DNA from: Ceratopteris richardii
Lineage: Eukaryota > Streptophyta > Polypodiopsida > Polypodiales > Pteridaceae
Assembly (NCBI GenBank): GCA_020310875.1
Contig: CM035444.1
Span: 15,378,085-15,442,084 of the forward strand
Length of the DNA: 64,000 nucleotides
Direction: 5' to 3'
Positions 1 through 11,677 of the stretch are shown here, in pieces. A program made the translations under genes and the position numbers. Under the pieces are notes generated by a model. It was not told the origin of the DNA, searched no databases, and saw only the letters and a program-made list of their open reading frames with translations. Position 1 is the stretch's first letter. Each line of letters begins with the position of its first letter.

Positions 1-21
1 GCATAGAATTCAGAAAATTGG

Positions 22-1492
22 ATGGCTGCTATGCAATCTGAATATGATGCTATAATGAAGAATGGTACATGGTCTTTATGTGACTTGCCTCCTGGCAAGA
101 AGGCCATTGGCACTAAGTCGGTATACAAGCTGAAGTGTAAACCTGATGGTACAGTTGATAGGTATAAGGCTAGGCTTGTTGCAAAGGGCTATGCGCAGGA
201 AAGAGGCATTGATTTTGATGAGACCTTTGCACCTACATGCCGTATGACTACTGTTCGGAGCATTTGTGCACTTGCAACCCATCATGGTTGGAATGTACAT
301 CAGTTGGACATTAAAACAGCATTTCTGAATGGTGACTTGCATGAAGAAGTGTATGTTTTTCAGCCCTGTGGCTTTGTGCAAAAAGGGCATGAAAACCAGG
401 TGTGCAGGTTAAAGAAGGCACTATTTGGTTTAAAGCAAGCACCACGTGCTTGGTATGAGAAGATACATGCCTATCTGATTGCACATGGTTTTGAGAACAG
501 TCCAACTGAAAGCACCTTATATGTTAAGCGTGCTAATGATGTACTTCTGATCATTGTTGTCTATGTTGATGACATGTTGCTCACTGGTCCTATTGAGACG
601 CATATTGTTGATTTTAAGGTTGATTTGCATGCCTCATTTGAGATGTCTGATTTGGAGCATTTGCATCACTATTTGGGCATTCAGTTTATGCAAGTTGATG
701 GTGGAATGGCTTTGTGTCAAACGAAATATATTGACAAATTATTGCAGCGTTTTGGCCTTGAAGACTGTAATCCTATTGCCACTCCTATGGAGACAGGTTT
801 ACGATTGAGTCTTCATGATGCTAGAGATGCATTTGATGCTGTTCTCTATCAGTAGGCTGTTGGATGCTTGATTTACTTGCATTACTCGGCCAAATATTCA
901 GTTTGCTGTCTCACAGATGAGCAAGTTTATGCATTGCCCAGGAGTCACACATTGGAAGGCGGTTAAGCGCATCTTTCGCTACTTGAGTGGTACTCGGCTA
1001 CTTGGGTTGTTTTATCCCAAGGGGGGATCACTACCGCCAGATTTGCATGCTTTTTATGACTCAGATTGGGCTGGTTGCTATGACACTCGTGTGTCCACTA
1101 GTGGTTTTTGCTTCATGCTTGGTAGCTCATGTATATCTTGGTTGAGCAAGAAGCAGCCTATTGTGGCCACTTCCAGTTGTGAGGCTGAGTATAGGGCAGC
1201 TTTCACAACGACTGTTGAGTGTGTGTGGCTCAGACGCCTTATGGCTAATTTGGGTGTTGGCCAGTCTTCTGCCACCACCATCTTCACTGACAGTCAGAGC
1301 GCATTCCATGCTCGCACTAAGCACATTGAGGTGCATTATCACTATGTCAGGGAGAGGTTCTCTGCTGGGGAGATCAGCTTGGCATATGTGCCCACGCAGG
1401 AGAACATTGTAGACCTTTTCACGAAGGCTGTGCCTAGGGAGAAGTTTGAAGCTTTCCGCAAAGCTTTTGGCTTACTTCCTTTTGTGGAGTGA
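22..1492 (+). pseudogene. copia reverse transcriptase / RNase H (Cop1a), broken
   Basis: In the element this would be the C-terminal part of the Gag-Pol polyprotein, copying element RNA into DNA in the cytoplasmic particle. Reverse transcriptase occupies about 22-850: the start KAIGTKSVYKLK, the palm motif YVDDMLL near 560-580 and LKQAPRAWYEK are visible. RNase H follows at about 1050-1470, with YDSDWAGCYDTR and SSCEAEYRAA. Three lesions are visible against Cop1b: a TAG at 853-855 where Cop1b has CAG, a 2-base loss near 880 that shifts the frame, and a 24-base in-frame deletion near 1301 that removes the LAVARNPV stretch before FHARTKHIE. The part after about 917 is open in the shifted frame to a TGA at 1490-1492. 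Confidence 0.9.
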
Positions 1493-1553
1493 TTTCCACA
1501 TAGCTTGGCACTTTCTTATACATGAGTGCCAACTCCTTGTTCACCGCATCACT

Positions 1554-1566
1554 CCCAGGGGGGATT
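1554..1566 (+). other. polypurine tract of Cop1a
   Basis: CCCAGGGGGGATT lies directly before the 3' LTR, the place where plus-strand DNA priming occurs in LTR elements. The same sequence sits beside the Cop1b 3' LTR at 2074-2086 on the other strand. Confidence 0.75.
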
Positions 1567-1797
1567 TGTTGATATATTTAGGTAGTGATGTGTGTGAACA
1601 CACTAGGACCGCTGGGGCACTTTTTTCCCTCTTTAGGAGGTTTTTTTTCCCCGGCTTTTATATACGCCTATTGCCCTAATGGGCTAATTATCTTTATACA
1701 TTCTCTAGTAATACACTCACTATTGTGTGTTTATGCTCCAAGCTTCTTCTTCTTCCTTGTGTTGTTCGCGTGCTTCCGCAGACATCTATCTCCAACA
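1567..1797 (+). repeat. 3' LTR of Cop1a
   Basis: This 231-base LTR begins TGTTGATATATT and ends CTCCAACA. Its reverse complement matches the Cop1b LTRs at 1845-2073 and 6758-6987 and the Cop1c LTR at 26006-26235. It differs from them at a moderate number of positions, so Cop1a is a separate insertion from Cop1b. Confidence 0.9.
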
Positions 1798-1844
1798 ATT
1801 TTCTGAGTATACTGAATCTGAGGTAACTTTTCCAAACAAAAAAT

Positions 1845-2073
1845 TGTTGGAGTTAGACGTCTGCAGAAGCACGCGAACAGCACAAGGAAGAAGAAGAAGC
1901 CTGGAGCACAACACACAAGACTGAATGTATTACTAGAGAATGTACAAAGATAAGTAGCCCATTAGGGCAATAGGCGTATATACAAGCCGGGGGAAAAAAA
2001 CCTCCTAAAGAGGGAAAAACGTGCACGGCGGTCCTAGAGTGATCACACACATCACTACCTAAATATATCAACA
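1845..2073 (-). repeat. 3' LTR of Cop1b
   Basis: A 229-base LTR, bounded on the minus strand by TGTTGATA and CTCCAACA. It is nearly identical to 6758-6987. Confidence 0.92.
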
Positions 2074-2086
2074 AATCCCCCCTGGG
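2074..2086 (-). other. polypurine tract of Cop1b
   Basis: On the minus strand CCCAGGGGGGATT ends immediately before the 3' LTR; it is the same as in Cop1a. Confidence 0.75.
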
Positions 2087-2147
2087 AGTGATGCGGTGAA
2101 CAAGAAGCTGGCACTCATGTATAAGGAAGTGCCAAGCTATGTGGAAA

Positions 2148-3630
2148 TCACTCCACAAAAGGAAGTAAGCCCAAAGCTTTGCGGAAAGCTTCAAACTTCT
2201 CCCTAGGCAGAGCCTTCGTGAAAAGGTCTGCAATGTTCTCTTGCATGGGCACATATGCCAAGCTGATCTCCCCAGCAGAGAACCTCTCCCTGACATAGTG
2301 ATAATGCACCTCAATGTGCTTAGTGCGAGCATGGAACACAGGGTTCCTCGCAACTGCCAATGCGCTCTGACTGTCAGTGAAGATGGTGGTGGCAGAAGAC
2401 TGGCCAACACCCAAATCAGCCATAAGGCGTCTAAGCCACACACACTCCAGAGTCGTTGTGAAAGCTGCCCTATACTCAGCCTCACAACTGGAAGTGGCCA
2501 CAGTAGGCTGCTTCTTGCTCAACCAAGATATACATGAGCTACCAAGCATGAAGCAAAAACCACTGGTGGACACACGAGTGTCATAGCAACCAGCCCAATC
2601 TGAGTAAGAAAAAGCATGCAAATCTGGCGGTAGTGATCCCCCCTTGGGATAAAACAACCCAAGTAGCCGAGTACCACTCAAGTAGCGAAAGATGCGCTTA
2701 ACCGCTTTCCAATGCATGACTCCTGCGCAATGCATAAACCTGCTCAGCAAACTGAATATCTGGCCGAGTAATGCATAAGTAAATCAAGCATCCAACAGCT
2801 TGCTGATAGAGAACAACATCAAATGCATCTCCAGCATCATGAAGACTCAATTGTAAACCTGTCTCCATAGGAGTGGCAATAGGCTTACAGTCTTCAAGGC
2901 CAAAACACTGCAATAATGTGTCAATATATTTCGTTTGACACAAAGCCACTCCACCATCAACGTGCATAAACTGAATGCCCAAATAGTGATGCAAATGCCC
3001 CAAATCAGATATCTCAAATGAGGCATGCAAATCAGCCTTAAAATCAGCAATATGTGTCTCAATAGGACCAGTGAGCAGCATGTCATCAACATAGACAACA
3101 ATGATCAGAAGCACATCATTAGCACGTTTAACATATAAGGTGCTTTCAGTTGGACTGTTCTCAAAACCATGTGCAATCAGATAGGCATGTATCTTCTCAT
3201 ACCAAGCACGTGGTGCTTGCTTTAAACCATATAATGCCTTCTTTAACCTGCAAACCTGGTTTTCAGGCCCTTTCTGCACAAAGCCACAGGGCTGAAAAAC
3301 ATACACTTCTTCATGTAAGTCACCATTCAAAAATGCTGTTTTAATGTCCAACTGATGTACATTCCAACCATGATGGGCTGCAAGTGCACAACTTCTCCGA
3401 ACAGTAGTCATACGGCATGTAGGTGCAAAGGTCTCATCAAAATCAATGCCTCTTTCCTATGCATAACCCTTTGCAACAAGCCTAGCCTTATACCTGTCAA
3501 CTGTACCATCAGGTTTACGCTTCAGCTTGTATACCCACTTAGTGCCAATGGCCTTCTTGCCAGGAGGCAAGTCACATAAAGACCATGTACCATTCTTCAT
3601 TATAGCATCATATTCAGATTGCATAGCAGC
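2148..3630 (-). pseudogene. copia reverse transcriptase / RNase H (Cop1b), broken
   Basis: This continues the gag-pol frame after a nonsense codon at 3634. The minus strand keeps the RT motifs LKQAPRAWYEK and YVDDMLL (about 3085) and the RNase H motifs YSDWAGCYDTR and SSCEAEYRAA (about 2480-2590). Breaks: a TAG at about 3456 where Cop1a reads CAG, and loss of 11 bases near 2745 (Cop1a has TCTCACAGATG there), which puts RNase H into another frame. RNase H keeps the LAVARNPV segment that Cop1a has lost. The frame ends at the stop 2148-2150, 62 bases before the polypurine tract. Confidence 0.9.
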
Positions 3631-3633
3631 CAT

Positions 3634-6402
3634 CTAATTTTCTGAATTTTGTGCTTCATCAAAAGAAACAGGCTCATTCTCATCACAGAGACTAGATGCA
3701 GCCATAGCATAGCAATTTGATGCAAAGGAGGTAATATGAGAGCCTGAACGAGTACGATATGACAAATGTGCATCTAATTTGCTGTCACGCAAAGTTTGCA
3801 CCAGCCATTTTGGCATAGTTTTTGCCTGCTCAATATCAGCTCTCTCATCAACAAGTGCATCATGTAAATCTACATCAGAAATGGAATGATCTGCATCATC
3901 ATATGAAACCTGCAAAGGCTGAGAAGTTGCCTCATTAGGACCAGCACTAGCCTGTCCACCTGTAAAAAGAGGCATCAAAGTATCATACATGTCTTTGGAG
4001 CTAACAGATGTCTCCTTAGTACATGAAAGCAATGGCTGAATAGCATCTTCCACAAAGACAACATCACGGCTAACCAGAATGCGTTTAGTCTGTGGATGAT
4101 ACAGACGATAGCCTTTACTTTCAGAACTGTACCCAACAAAAATACATTTTACTGCCTTATCATCCAATTTTCTGCGATGTTGTTCAGGAACTAATGCATA
4201 TGCCAAACAACCAAAAACACGCATATGGGCAACAGATGGCTTGCGGTCATGCCAAGCCTCATATGGAGTGATAGATTGCAACGCTTTAGTGGGACACCTG
4301 TTCAGTACATATGCTGCACACATGATAGCCTCAAGCCAGAAACTATGTGGTAAAGCCTGACTTTTGACCATGCACCTCGCCATCTCCATGAGTGACCTGT
4401 TCTTTCGTTCAGCAACTCCATTCTGTTGAGGTGTATACGACACTGTACACTGGTGTTTTATCCCACGTTCAGCCAAAAATGCATTAAAATCTGAAGACAT
4501 ATATTCCCCCCCTCGATCAGAATGGAGGGTGCCCATTTTACATGCTGATAGATTTTCAGCCAAAACCAAAAACTGTTTGAAGCACATGAACACTTCGGAC
4601 TTTGCTTTGAGTGGATATACCCATGCATGCCTGGAAAAATCATCAATGAAAGTCACGAAGTAAAGGTAATTTCCAAAAGAGGGTGTCTGCATAGGACCAC
4701 AGACATCACTATGTACAAGCTGCAATTTCTGCGTAGCCCGAACTGAACCATCTTTTAGAAAGGAAGAACGCTGCATTTTGCCCAAAATACAGCCTTCACA
4801 GACATGTTTTCCTGGTGCCTCAAGTTTGGGCAAAGAGGACACCATTTCAGATTTCTGCAGGCGTAACAAACTAGCAAAATTCAGATGACCAAAGCGTGCA
4901 TGCCAAAGCTTTGCATCTGACATAGCCTGAGAATCATGAATTGCACATGCCGAATCATTCACAGATCTTTCATAGTCTATGAGCTTATACAGCCCACGAC
5001 ATAAAATGCCAGAAGCAATAATCACATCGCCATTTGAGAGATCATGGACTGTACACCTATCATCAACGAATTTCACAACCAAGCCAATCTTGGCTAATGC
5101 AGAAACTGATAACAGGTTCTTTTTGATCCCTGGCACAAATAAAGCATCTGACAAAGTGAAAGAACTACCATCAACAGTAGTCAGAATGATCTTACCAACT
5201 CCCATAACAGGATAAGAGGAGTTATTGGCGCATGTGATAGTATTCCCTGTAAGGGCAGGCTCGAGTGAAGAGAAGAAACTGCGCTGCGAGGTAATATGTT
5301 TGGTCACCCCACTCTCAAAGTACCAAACATCTGAGTCTACTGCAGACATGCACTGATCATGAGAAGACGGGTCAAAACTGTAGACAGTAGTAAATGCCCA
5401 TTCTTCTTCCTGCACAAGATTTGCAGACTCTGTTTTTGGTGTAGAGGCCTCTGCAACAACCATTCCAGCCTCTTTCTTCTTTGCCTCTTTAGCAGCCAGT
5501 TTTGGACAGTTCTTTATAATATGATCATTTCCTTTACAGTACTTGCAGAACAATTTTTGCTTTTCTGATTTCTTCTCATCTTTATCCTGGTTCTTTGATT
5601 GTGCAGCATTTGCAGATTTCTGCTTACTAGTAGATGAGCTCCATTTTCCTTTGCCCTTCTGACTAGCCAAGAAAGCTTGATCTGCAACACGCATAATGGA
5701 CCTGTTCTGCCTAGACTGATCTTCTTGCAATAGAACAGAGACTAATTCCTCAAATGACAAGGCATTCAGATTGCCTTTCATCATCAACCGAAGAGTAGAG
5801 GCAAAACTCTGATATGAATCAGGAAGACCATTCAGAACGGTCTGCACAAGTGAGCTATCTGGTATAACCTCATCAACAGAAATCAATTGTTCCTTCAGGT
5901 CCTTGATCTTTGTAAGAAAACTTTCCATAGAATCACCTTCATTCATGTGCTCACTCTCCAACTGTTTTCGGAGGTAAGCAACACAAGCCTCATTCCTAGC
6001 CTGGTACAAAGTGGTAAGTGTATCCCAAGCATCCTTTGCTGTTCTACAAGAGAGAATGTGAGGAATAATGGCACGTTTGACAGACAAAGCTATCAATGCA
6101 TGTGCTTGGGCATCTCTGCCATCCCAATGAATCTGCTCTACAGTAGGTGCAACAGAAATAGAAGCACGAACAGGAATATGCGGAATATCATCTTCGACAC
6201 CATCTTCATCAGCTCCAACACCTGTATTTGCAGTACCTGTCGTTACAGGTGTAACAGGACGTCTTTCAACACCCTGCACAATGTTCCACAATCCTTTTGC
6301 AACCAGTACATGTCGCATCATATAAGCCCATAATGGGTAGTTGGTACCATCCAACTTATCCTCAACAGCCAACATACGGAATACATCACTGCTTTCAGCC
6401 AT
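3634..6402 (-). pseudogene. copia Gag-protease-integrase (Cop1b), ends at a nonsense codon
   Basis: An open frame of 922 codons from an ATG at 6402. In order: a Gag N-terminus with KLDGTNYPLWAYMMRH (residues 14-30), a CCHC knuckle CKYCKGNDHIIKNC (about 286-299), the protease region (about 350-450), GAG-preintegrase LWHARFGHL, the integrase zinc-binding end HVCEGCILGKM and the integrase core with D (HSDVCGP, about 564), D (HSDRGGEY, about 625) and E (NGVAERKN, about 660). Then comes the linker with KCIFVGYSSESKGYRLY. The frame stops at TAG (3634-3636) where Cop1a reads TGG. The protease motif is YFESGVTKH, with Glu where copia enzymes carry the catalytic Asp. The LTR promoter at 6758-6987 lies about 350 bases upstream. 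Confidence 0.92.
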
Positions 6403-6743
6403 GGCCGGTGACTAAAATACCTTGATGCAGAAAATTGACTGTATCTCAAAAAGTTGAACGGAACTGCCCAGACGAGTTCTGCTAGACCTGTAGCAGACTT
6501 CGAGACGCTTAAACTGGCAAACAGAAACTGGTATATACCTTTGGCACAAAAGGACAAAATAGCCTGCACAAGCGCTGCAATAGTGCGTTCGGAGGCCAAA
6601 ACGAGCTGAGATCACGATTTCGGCACCACACAGCAAAGCTGTTTTGATCTTAGAAACACCCTGAGTATGCTCACCAAATTTCGTGCGAATCTGAGACTGC
6701 AAACGGAGGAGTGTCGACGGCGCCCTAGAAGAAGCGACGACCT

Positions 6744-6755
6744 GCTCTGATACCA
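6744..6755 (-). other. primer binding site of Cop1b (initiator-tRNA-Met type)
   Basis: The minus strand reads TGGTATCAGAGC two bases inside the 5' LTR. This is the standard copia primer site, complementary to the 3' end of plant initiator methionine tRNA. Confidence 0.9.
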
Positions 6756-6757
6756 AT

Positions 6758-6987
6758 TGTTGGAGTTAGACGTCTGCGGAAGCACGCGAACAACACAAGG
6801 AAGAAGAAGAAGCTTGGAGCACAACACACAAGACTGAATGTATTACTAGAGAATGTACAAAGATAAGTAGCCCATTAGGGCAATAGGCGTATATACAAGC
6901 CGGGGGAAAAAAACCTCCTAAAGAGGGAAAAAACTGCCCCGGCGGTCCTAGAGTGATCACACACATCACTACCTAAATATATCAACA
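6758..6987 (-). repeat. 5' LTR of Cop1b
   Basis: A 230-base LTR with TG...CA ends. A TATA-like GTATATAC lies at 6889-6896 on the minus strand. This LTR would drive the Cop1b transcript leftward. Confidence 0.92.
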
Positions 6988-8244
6988 AAAACCTCACTCT
7001 AAGTCTCCAACATCTCCTACAAATACTCTTTTACCTCAAGGTTTAGGTAAAGAAGAAAAATACTTCTCTGTAACTTGTCATATACCAAGTAGCTCTGAAT
7101 TGATACTCCAAGAATTCTTTGAGGGAACATATAAGCTACCTGCTTAAAAGCTTCAACTAAAACGTAACTCATACACATATGAGTCAAAACATATAAGCTA
7201 TCTTAGATATCTGTTGCTTTTCTTTCTCTTAATGCAATTCTTTGTCAAAACCTATTAAAACATGACCAAGTATAATGCAAAACAAGAAACTGCTTCTTCT
7301 TTAAACTGAAATTCTTCACACAAGATGTTCTCGTAGACTTGTCTTTGGATGTAGCGGATAAAGGTAGGAAAAGTATATGGAAAATATAAGAGAAAAGAAA
7401 GAATTCTTACTTTCCCTTTGGGATTGTTGGACCTTCTTCTTCTATATCTTTCTTCCACCTGATGATGTCAACATCTTCAAACTTCTCTTCCATACCTTTT
7501 GTTCTCTTCATCTTGAAGTAGCAAGCACTCTTAACTTCTTCAAATGAATTTTTTCTTCCTCTAGTGCTAAGAATGGTATATAAATTGAAGTGAATATAGA
7601 AGCATGTTTTACCATCTCCTCATATGCTGAATCAATACTCTACTTCAAATTTGACTGATATGACTAAATTCACCAACCTTTTCCTTGAGTTGGTTAAATG
7701 TTGAATTACCTCTCTAGGTACAAAATCTGATTAAAAAAACTCCAACCTTGTGTTGGATGAAAACAAAACTGATCTAATCTTCAAATTTGTCTTCTTAGAT
7801 GAGCTTTCTGGCCATGTAAGAGATCTTCTATCAAAACTGTCAAGAACAACCTCTAGATACCTGATTTGGTGTAGCTAATGCTTCAACTTTCAAAGTAATG
7901 AAAGTGTCTAAGAGTGCTTCTTGAATCCTTCAAATCTCTTCATAACTGCTCTTCTAAGATATGACTTGCAAATGACAATCTCATAGTAGAAACTAATACC
8001 TATGATTTGATGTTGATCTGGTTCCTTCATCTTCTCCAAACCAATGTTCTTCCTTGAATTTGAAGTAGCCTTATTTTCATCAAGTCTTGTTCTTCATGCA
8101 ATACTTTTTGTAAAGTATTTGGCTGCTAATAGATCATCTGCTTCATACTCCACACTGATAAATAATCATGTGACTAAATTGTCTAATTCTCAAATCTCTA
8201 CATCTAGATTAAGAGTTTATGTCATATGTCATATGTTGGAAGTT
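6988..8244 (-). other. decayed sequence, possibly gag leader of a minus-strand copia element
   Basis: There is no usable reading frame. It lies inside a degenerate primer site (8245-8256) and LTR (8259-8784) on the minus strand, so it should be the leader and gag of that element. The minus-strand reading near 7450-7530 has only a loose gag-like charged character. The assignment rests on position. Confidence 0.35.
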
Positions 8245-8256
8245 GCTCTCATACCA
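8245..8256 (-). other. degenerate copia primer binding site
   Basis: The minus strand reads TGGTATGAGAGC, one base away from TGGTATCAGAGC, and lies two bases from the TG...CA end of the LTR at 8259. Confidence 0.6.
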
Positions 8257-8258
8257 AA

Positions 8259-8784
8259 TGTTGGAAATTAGGTAGGCCCATAACCACAAACACAGATTCT
8301 AGGATCTTCCAACATTGACAGAACTGAGCATACATCACTGAATCATACAATGATGAGACAAAGATAGAGAGAGATTAGAAAACATGTACAAAGTGTTACA
8401 TAAGCCACTACTTACTCACACATCATATATACAAATGTCAATTTACAATGTGGGAGTCAAAACCTCAACCACTCTATGTGAAGAAAAATAGATGGAAGAG
8501 CGTATGTACAAAATTTACAAGAATATTCAGATGTAGGGACAGAAATCTGAATATGTATGAGATGTAGGACCTGATAGGTTGTTGAAGAATGAATATGAGT
8601 GACTAAAAGAGGAAAGATCATCTTGAAACTGATATTCAACAAACCGTAATTTGAATTTAGGCTATGGAAGACCCTAAATCAGATGTGTGTGTGTGATGGA
8701 TCACACACTTACAAAATTAACATAGAATGCTAACATGTTGTTGACAGAAATCCTCATACTCATGTGAAAACACCTTCTCTAACA
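8259..8784 (-). repeat. probable 5' LTR of a decayed copia element
   Basis: On the minus strand the segment starts TGTTAGAGAAGG and ends CCTAATTTCCAACA, followed by the primer site. The left end is fixed by the primer site; the right end is my best guess from the TG...CA rule. A TATA-like GTATATATGA lies near 8427-8436. No second LTR copy is visible in the window. Confidence 0.5.
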
Positions 8785-9604
8785 TCTCATCTGATGCATG
8801 TAGCATGAATGTACTGATTCTCTTTTATGGATGCCACTGCCTCCATGTATGCGGAATAGGACTCCTCCAGATATGGATGCCACCACCTCCGTAAGCTCCA
8901 GGTAGTACCTGTGTGCATAAAGAGAATATGTACCTGAATAGTTAACATAAGATGCAATCTTATATTAAGCTCCATCCAATGTCTTTGAAGTACTCCATAA
9001 TCTTCATGTAGAAGACAATCTCCAAATACATCATGTAGATGGATGATCCACACCATCATCTGCTGATAAGTAAGTCTTCTCCATCAACAAGAGTGTGAGC
9101 GCAATCTTCTCCAAGAAGAACTCCAAGGGTGCTCCTTATCTTCTTCAAGATTACTCCATAGTTGCTCCATATGTGCACCATGGCTATCCCATGTGTGCAT
9201 TAGCAAGACCACCTTCAAAAGTCAGCCTAACGATAGTAGAGGATTACTTCTCAAGTGCCTATAAGCCATCCTTATATAGATTCTCAAATCCCATGCAAAA
9301 AACTCCAAGAAAAGGGGATCGATGCTTTTGCTTTATTTTATCATAGTTTTTTATGGCTAAAACTATCGCTAAAATTAGCTTTTGACAAGCTTTTTAATTG
9401 CTAAGTTTGATCAATCTTTGGTTAGGTTTTTCTCCCACATCTCATCTCTGATGATTGAATGTCCTATACCATTAGATAGCTCTCATCAAGCTCTACAAGA
9501 TAGGATCATAAAAGTTTTACCCAAATTTTGTGCCAAAAATGATTAAGTACCAAAATTAGGGTTTCTTCCCTAATAGGGATTTGGACTAATGTGACATTGT
9601 TTTC
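8785..9604. other. no gene seen; AT-rich repeat remnants
   Basis: There is no supportable coding region. A minus-strand TATA-like sequence CTATATAAGG (9270-9279) recurs at 20094-20103 and 20332-20341, which suggests an old LTR promoter. Confidence 0.4.
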
Positions 9605-10072
9605 CAACAACAAGCGTGTGAGTGAAAGCACACAAGCATGCACACACATACACATACACGTGCACATGCTAAGAACAAAGAGAGGAACAATGGAAATATT
9701 CTTTTACAAAAGAACTCTCTTACAAAGCTTCAAACTCTAACCAGCCAACCCCAAAAATGAGCTCTCTAACTCTTTTCATAGTTTTCTGAGTAGTTTTGGC
9801 CCTGCCCAGACCTAATGTCTAGCATAGTTAAAAATTAGGTTCCAAGGCTTATTTGAGGGCTCAAACGAAGTCTAAAAATTACGAAAAATTATATCTAGAT
9901 ACTTCTAATGCTCTTCAAGCTCAAGGACTCCTCTGCTTGGACAAAATGAAGCTACAAAAAGGTGAAATGATATTTACAATGGTTTTTAGTGATCAAAATC
10001 ACTGTTTTTAGAGGGATTTCTTTTGAAATTTTGACATATGCTTCTTGGAGCTCCCTACATGCTCAGGCTCCT
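9605..10072 (-). repeat. truncated LTR relic of the G2 gypsy family
   Basis: This stretch is recognisably the same sequence as 49855-50312 (G2 5' LTR) and 34604-34982 (G2 3' LTR), with many substitutions. It starts in the CA-rich microsatellite part and runs to GGAGCTCCCTACATGCTC, where it changes abruptly into a copia gag relic. The LTR-coded peptide part is missing. Confidence 0.75.
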
Positions 10073-11640
10073 TTTGCTTATCTTTGCAAAAAATTGGAGA
10101 GTGAAAATGAAGGTGATCCTATGGACAATTTCTTCATAAAGATAAGAGATTTCAAGAAGTAGTGGATTTTTGCAAATCAAATTTTTCTAGATAGTTAAAT
10201 TGTGCAATCTATTCTTGATGGTTTACCTCATGCTTATCGAAGTCTTTCTTATACTCTTCCATTGATAATGAAAGACTTTGAATATTTGGTATCTATTTTG
10301 ATATAAGAAAACTAGTCCAAGCAAAACAAGTATATTATGCATGTTTTAGATCAAGCTATTGTTGGTAGTCAAAAGGGAAAGGATAAATATGACATCTTTT
10401 TCTCATAAGCAAAACTTTGTAAGTGTTCCATAATGAAAGTCACAAGACAAAGGTGAGAAGGAAATAGAGAAGAAGAAAGAATTTCTCAAGTATTGTAAGG
10501 AAAATGAACATATGATAAAGAATTGTCCTTAGCTTGCTATTAAAGAGGAAAAAAAGAGAAATAATGTTCTTTTGTAGATACTTTTGTTTCTAAGATTGAG
10601 TGTGCAAATTTAATTGTGGAATCGGAAGTTATGTACTCTGATTATGGTGCAACCAAACATGTCTCTCAACATAGTTTCTTCATGTCACCTAAGCCTATCC
10701 CTATTGGTAGTACTATCATATGTGCAAAAAATTCCTCATATCTCATGTCATGGGAAGTTTAAGACCCTTGATACTGCTAATGATAGTAAGTTCTTATTTT
10801 CTAATGATTTATATGCACCAAGGATCAAGAAGAATTTGTTACCAATGTGAGCATTAGTCAAGTTTGCCATGTTGCTAAGTTTGTTGATGATGGGTGTATA
10901 TATATCATGATGTTTTTTTATGGAAAACAATTGTTGCATCTTGCACATTCTGTTGTGATTTATAGGAGGTCACACATTATATTATGTATGTTTATCAAAA
11001 TTTTCCCAATTTGTTACACGTAAAAAAGTCTGATATGGTATCCTGTTTTTCTAAACTTGATGCACCATCCGAACATACCTATGAAGGTCGCATTGTGGGC
11101 ACGATATAGTATTATTCATTGCCCATAGATGGTACAATAAGAGCTCAATGAAAATTACAAAATATTCAAAATGATGTATGTGGTCCTAGACAAACAACAT
11201 TTTTCTATAATTACCGTTAATTCATGAAATTTATTAAATATTTTCCAATCATGCATGTCTTTTCCGATTAAAGTCAAACTCTTGAGTATTTATGTATTCC
11301 AAGTGGTTCTTAGTTATGGATAAAAATTTATCAACATAAAAAATGGATACCCTTTGTTTTGGTCAAGTGGGGGAAGGGGTGGTATATCATTTTTGAATTC
11401 AATGCACTTCTGGTTGAACATGGGATAAACCATCAATATATAGTGCCATATAGACAAACAAAATTTGGTATTGAAGAGGGAAAAAATATGACTTTCTTGG
11501 AGGTTCCAAGGTGTATGGTCAACAGTCTTGCTATAGCTCATAGTTTCTAGCTTGAGGTCCTAGTATGTGTTGCATATGTACTTACCAATTGTCCTATAAA
11601 AGCATTATATTCTATAACTTCTTACGAAGCTAGGTGTTGT
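10073..11640 (+). pseudogene. heavily decayed copia gag-protease-integrase (Cop1-related)
   Basis: Translation in shifting frames gives a chain homologous to the Cop1b polyprotein: gag near 10080-10400 (KLESENEGDPM, IVQSILDGLPHAYRSL, SQKGK), the protease region near 10620-10850 (GATKHVSQHSFF, YAPRIKKNLLPM) and integrase near 11370-11635 (FNALLVEHGINHQY, ARCM-like PRCMVNSL, SITSYEA). Many stops and frameshifts are present, so nothing is functional. The relation to Cop1 is clear in order and spacing. It ends just before the LARD element insertion at 11678. Confidence 0.8.
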
Positions 11641-11672
11641 ATAAATGCCCTTGATTTGGATCCTCATATTAC

Positions 11673-11677
11673 CCTTG
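11673..11677. repeat. target-site duplication CCTTG, left
   Basis: CCTTG immediately precedes the LARD 5' LTR and is repeated right after the 3' LTR at 19521-19525. Confidence 0.9.

Larger units (their letters stand above)
1..1797 (+). mobile_element. Cop1a: 3' part of a Ty1/copia element
   Basis: The window opens inside the pol linker of a copia element and contains its reverse transcriptase, RNase H, polypurine tract and 3' LTR. The 5' half lies outside the window. It is the same family as Cop1b (1845-6987) and Cop1c (26006 onward), and the coding part is closely similar base by base to the reverse complement of 2148-3630. The element is defective: an in-frame stop, a frameshift and a 24-base deletion break the coding part. 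Confidence 0.9.
22..3640. repeat. long inverted repeat formed by Cop1a and Cop1b
   Basis: Cop1a (plus) and Cop1b (minus) face each other with their 3' LTRs separated by only 47 bases (1798-1844). The arms (about 22-1797 and 1845-3640) are the same RT, RNase H and LTR sequence in opposite orientation, with small indels. The 47-base spacer is AT-rich and not related to the LTR. Confidence 0.85.
1845..6987 (-). mobile_element. Cop1b: full-length Ty1/copia element, defective
   Basis: A complete 5.1-kb copia element on the minus strand: 5' LTR (6758-6987), primer site (6744-6755), leader, gag-pol (6402-2148), polypurine tract (2074-2086) and 3' LTR (1845-2073). The flanks AAAAT (1840-1844) and AAAAC (6988-6992) could be a target duplication with one mismatch. 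The LTRs differ at only about six or seven of 230 positions by eye, yet gag-pol has two nonsense codons and an 11-base deletion, so the copy cannot make a full polyprotein itself. Confidence 0.92.

Noticed and set aside
76-505. Antisense open frames over Cop1 RT
   Set aside because: Shadows of the RT coding frame; no independent support.
1798-1844. 47-base spacer between Cop1a and Cop1b as a hairpin loop designed for silencing
   Set aside because: It has no special structure; it is simply flanking DNA between two insertions. Only the arms matter.
6744-6755. Met-tRNA-like sequence as a tRNA gene (also 28305, 52636)
   Set aside because: Only the 12-base 3' end is present next to an LTR end; these are primer binding sites.
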